A model generated the notes under the pieces. That model made no database searches, was not told the origin of the DNA, and saw only the letters and a list, made by a program, of their open reading frames with translations. The position numbers and the translations under genes were made by a program. A stretch of DNA of 7,758 nt from an uncultured Collinsella sp. Lineage in GTDB: Bacteria; Actinomycetota; Coriobacteriia; Coriobacteriales; Coriobacteriaceae. Below are positions 6,089 to 7,758 of the stretch, one piece after another. The stretch is taken from contig CABUAL010000081.1 of NCBI GenBank assembly GCA_902489515.1, positions 1 to 7,758 on the forward strand. Reading direction: 5' to 3'. Position 1 is the stretch's first letter. Every line of letters starts with the position of its first letter.

Positions 6089-6772
6089 ATGGCTTTTGAG
6101 CCCGCTCAACATAGCTTCATTACGCTCGAGGGTGTCGATGGCGCCGGTAAATCTACGCAGGCGCGCCTGCTTGCCCGTGCGCTCGAGCTCGCTGGCTACC
6201 AGGTTGTGAGCCTGCGCGAGCCGGGCGGTACCGCCATCAGCGAAAAGATCCGTGCTCTGCTGCTCGACCCTGCCAATACGGCGATGGGCGACACCTGCGA
6301 GTTGCTGCTCTACGAGGCGGCACGCGCTCAGTTGGTGCACGAGGTCATCGCGCCCGCCCTTGCTGCCGGCAAGGTGGTCCTGTGCGATCGCTTCTACGAT
6401 TCCACGACCTGCTACCAGGCGTTTGCCGATGGCCTCGATCGTCAGATGGTGCGCGATGCCAACAACCTGGCCGTCGCGGGTACGCACCCGGCGCTCACGC
6501 TCGCCTATCACATCACGCCCGAGCAGGCGGCGCTGCGCATGGCAGCCCGTGGCGCGGCAGATCGCATGGAGGCTAAGGGCATGGCCTTCCAAGAGCGTGT
6601 CTACCAGGGTTTTTGCGCAATTGCCGCCGAGGAGCCAAACCGCGTAAAGCTCATCGACGCGACCGCGTCCATCGAGGACGTATTCGCACAGACGGTCGAG
6701 CAGGTTCGCGCCTACGGCCTCGACATTTCCCAGGATGCCGTCACCGCCGCGCTTGCCCAGGAGGCCGAGTAA
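6089..6772 (+). CDS. tmk: Thymidylate kinase
   Basis: Thymidylate kinase phosphorylates dTMP to dTDP with ATP in the cytoplasm, an essential step to dTTP. The 227-residue product (family about 205-215) has the P-loop GVDGAGKST at 15-23, REPGG at 43-47, the DRF motif at 100-102 followed by DSTTCYQ (family SSxAYQ-type, here Asp104 and Cys108), and the lid/helix region ADRMEAKGMAFQERVYQGF at 157-175. The extra length is in an Ala-rich C-terminal end. The ATG at 6089 is supported by GGAAGGGG at 6073-6080, 8 nt upstream. Its stop is one base from the holB start, so tmk and holB form a coupled pair, a common bacterial arrangement linking precursor supply to the replisome. Confidence 0.96.
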   Translation: MAFEPAQHSFITLEGVDGAGKSTQARLLARALELAGYQVVSLREPGGTAISEKIRALLLDPANTAMGDTCELLLYEAARAQLVHEVIAPALAAGKVVLCDRFYDSTTCYQAFADGLDRQMVRDANNLAVAGTHPALTLAYHITPEQAALRMAARGAADRMEAKGMAFQERVYQGFCAIAAEEPNRVKLIDATASIEDVFAQTVEQVRAYGLDISQDAVTAALAQEAE

Positions 6773-6773
6773 C

Positions 6774-7758
6774 ATGGCCCCCGCTCAGGCAAGCCTGCTG
6801 GCCAAGCTTGACACCCAACAGCGCGTGCGCGACTTTTTGACCAATGCCGTCGCCAGCGGTCGCGCATCGCACGCCTACCTGTTTTTGGGCGCGCCCGGCG
6901 CGGGCAAGCTCGACGCCGCGTGGGCGCTCGCCCAAGCCTTCCTGTGCGAGCAGGATGGCTGCGGCTCATGCGATAGCTGCGTGCGCGTCGCCCGCCATAC
7001 GCACCCCGACGTGCACTATTACACGCCCGAGAGCGCCACGGGCTACCTTATCGCCCAGACACGCGAGCTGCTCGACGACGTGCCCCTGGCGCCCATCCGT
7101 GCCAAGGCCAAGGTCTACATCATCGACCGTGCCGAGCAGCTGAGCGCCAACACCGCCAACGCACTGCTCAAAACACTCGAGGAGCCGCCCGAGGGCGTTA
7201 TGTTTATCTTGCTGGGCACCTCGGCAGACGTGATGTTGCCCACCATCGTGAGCCGCTGCCAGTGCGTGCCGTTTCGGCTGGTGTCGCCCGCCGTCGCCGC
7301 GCAGGCCGTGAGCCGCGCCACCGGTCAGGACCCTGCGCGTTGCCGCATGGCCGTCGCCGTGGCGGGAAGCCCCACGCGTGGCATCGAGTTCCTCAAGAGC
7401 GCTGAGCGCCAGGACGCCCGCCGTCAGATGGTTCGCGCCATCGACTCGCTCATCGCCGCCGACGAGGCCGATGTGCTCAGTCGCGCCAAGTCGCTCATCG
7501 TCGCCGTTAAGGCGCCGCTCGCCGAGGTCAAGTCCACGCAGGAAAAGGTGCTTGAGCAAAACGCCGACTACCTGTCACGTGGAGCATTGAAGCAGCTTGA
7601 GGACCGCAACAAGCGCGAACTCAACGCGCGCGAGCGTTCGGGTATTATGGAAGCGCTGGCGAGCGCGCGGACGCTCATGCGCGACGTGCTGCTGACGCTT
7701 CAGGACGATGCGGCAGACGTTGTGAACGAGGACGTGCGCGACACGATCGGGCGGCTTG
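6774..7758 (+). CDS. holB: DNA polymerase III subunit delta-prime (3' partial)
   Basis: Delta-prime is the stator of the clamp-loader complex that places the beta sliding clamp on DNA. The 328 visible residues run off the window end without a stop. The AAA+ fold is clear: P-loop-like GAPGAGKL at 39-46, a zinc module with Cys58, Cys63, Cys66 and Cys69, a Walker B-like VYIIDRAEQLS at 114-124, LKTLEEPPE at 132-140 and the SRC motif at 160-162. The residue after the P-loop lysine is Leu (not Thr/Ser) and Walker B reads DRAE rather than DExx, as expected for the ATPase-inactive delta-prime and unlike DnaX. An ideal AGGAGG at 6759-6764, inside the tmk end, is 9 nt before the ATG. The C-terminal part (about 200 onward) is helical collar-like sequence and is less conserved. 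Confidence 0.93.
   Translation, partial: MAPAQASLLAKLDTQQRVRDFLTNAVASGRASHAYLFLGAPGAGKLDAAWALAQAFLCEQDGCGSCDSCVRVARHTHPDVHYYTPESATGYLIAQTRELLDDVPLAPIRAKAKVYIIDRAEQLSANTANALLKTLEEPPEGVMFILLGTSADVMLPTIVSRCQCVPFRLVSPAVAAQAVSRATGQDPARCRMAVAVAGSPTRGIEFLKSAERQDARRQMVRAIDSLIAADEADVLSRAKSLIVAVKAPLAEVKSTQEKVLEQNADYLSRGALKQLEDRNKRELNARERSGIMEALASARTLMRDVLLTLQDDAADVVNEDVRDTIGRL

Noticed and set aside
6032..6209. Short plus-strand frame starting at ATG 6032 before tmk
   Set aside because: It has no ribosome site, runs out of frame into tmk and has no protein-like conservation cues.
1..7758. A novel multi-gene defence, biosynthetic or mobile system
   Set aside because: All but one of the identifiable genes are conserved cellular functions in typical bacterial linkage; the single unknown gene alone does not support a system call.

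Overview
The window is GC-rich and gene-dense, with strong Shine-Dalgarno sites, 1-bp overlaps and short gaps, and third codon positions mostly G or C. The gene set and protein flavour suggest a high-GC Gram-positive (Actinomycetota), most likely a Coriobacteriia gut anaerobe such as Collinsella. That assignment is inferred from protein character and hairpin style, not from a marker gene.

Left block (1-2073, + strand). The acidic C-terminal tail of a gene cut by the window edge, probably the TatA/TatB-type partner of TatC, overlaps tatC by one base (TAATG). tatC is followed 6 nt later by hypA and, after 55 nt, by hypB. TatC exports folded proteins, often metalloenzymes. HypA and HypB deliver nickel to [NiFe]-hydrogenase. 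A shared role in making and exporting a nickel enzyme is plausible, but no hydrogenase subunit and no hypCDEF lie inside the window.

Middle block (2128-4785). A TTG-initiated type IA topoisomerase of 864 residues resembles archaeal topoisomerase I in its core motifs. It carries four C-terminal four-cysteine zinc ribbons and an actinobacterial-style Ala/Lys/Thr tail. A strong hairpin with A-runs and T-runs on either side terminates it and can also serve the convergent gene that follows.

Minus-strand island (4788-5984). A single reverse-strand gene of unknown function encodes a membrane-anchored protein: N-terminal zinc ribbon, Pro/Ala linker, one transmembrane helix, Asp-rich spacer, helical outer domain. 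Long palindromes (4788-4845 and 5916-5984) border it on both sides. They look like REP/MITE-type repeats and share a TAGGGAC-like core.

Right block (6089-7758, + strand). tmk (thymidylate kinase) and holB (DNA polymerase III delta-prime, cut by the window end) are translationally coupled. Together they handle dTTP supply and clamp loading.

Most of the window is housekeeping. The parts that stand out are the archaeal-like topoisomerase, the two palindromic elements, and the unknown zinc-ribbon membrane protein between them. I see no RNA gene, CRISPR array, insertion sequence or phage gene.
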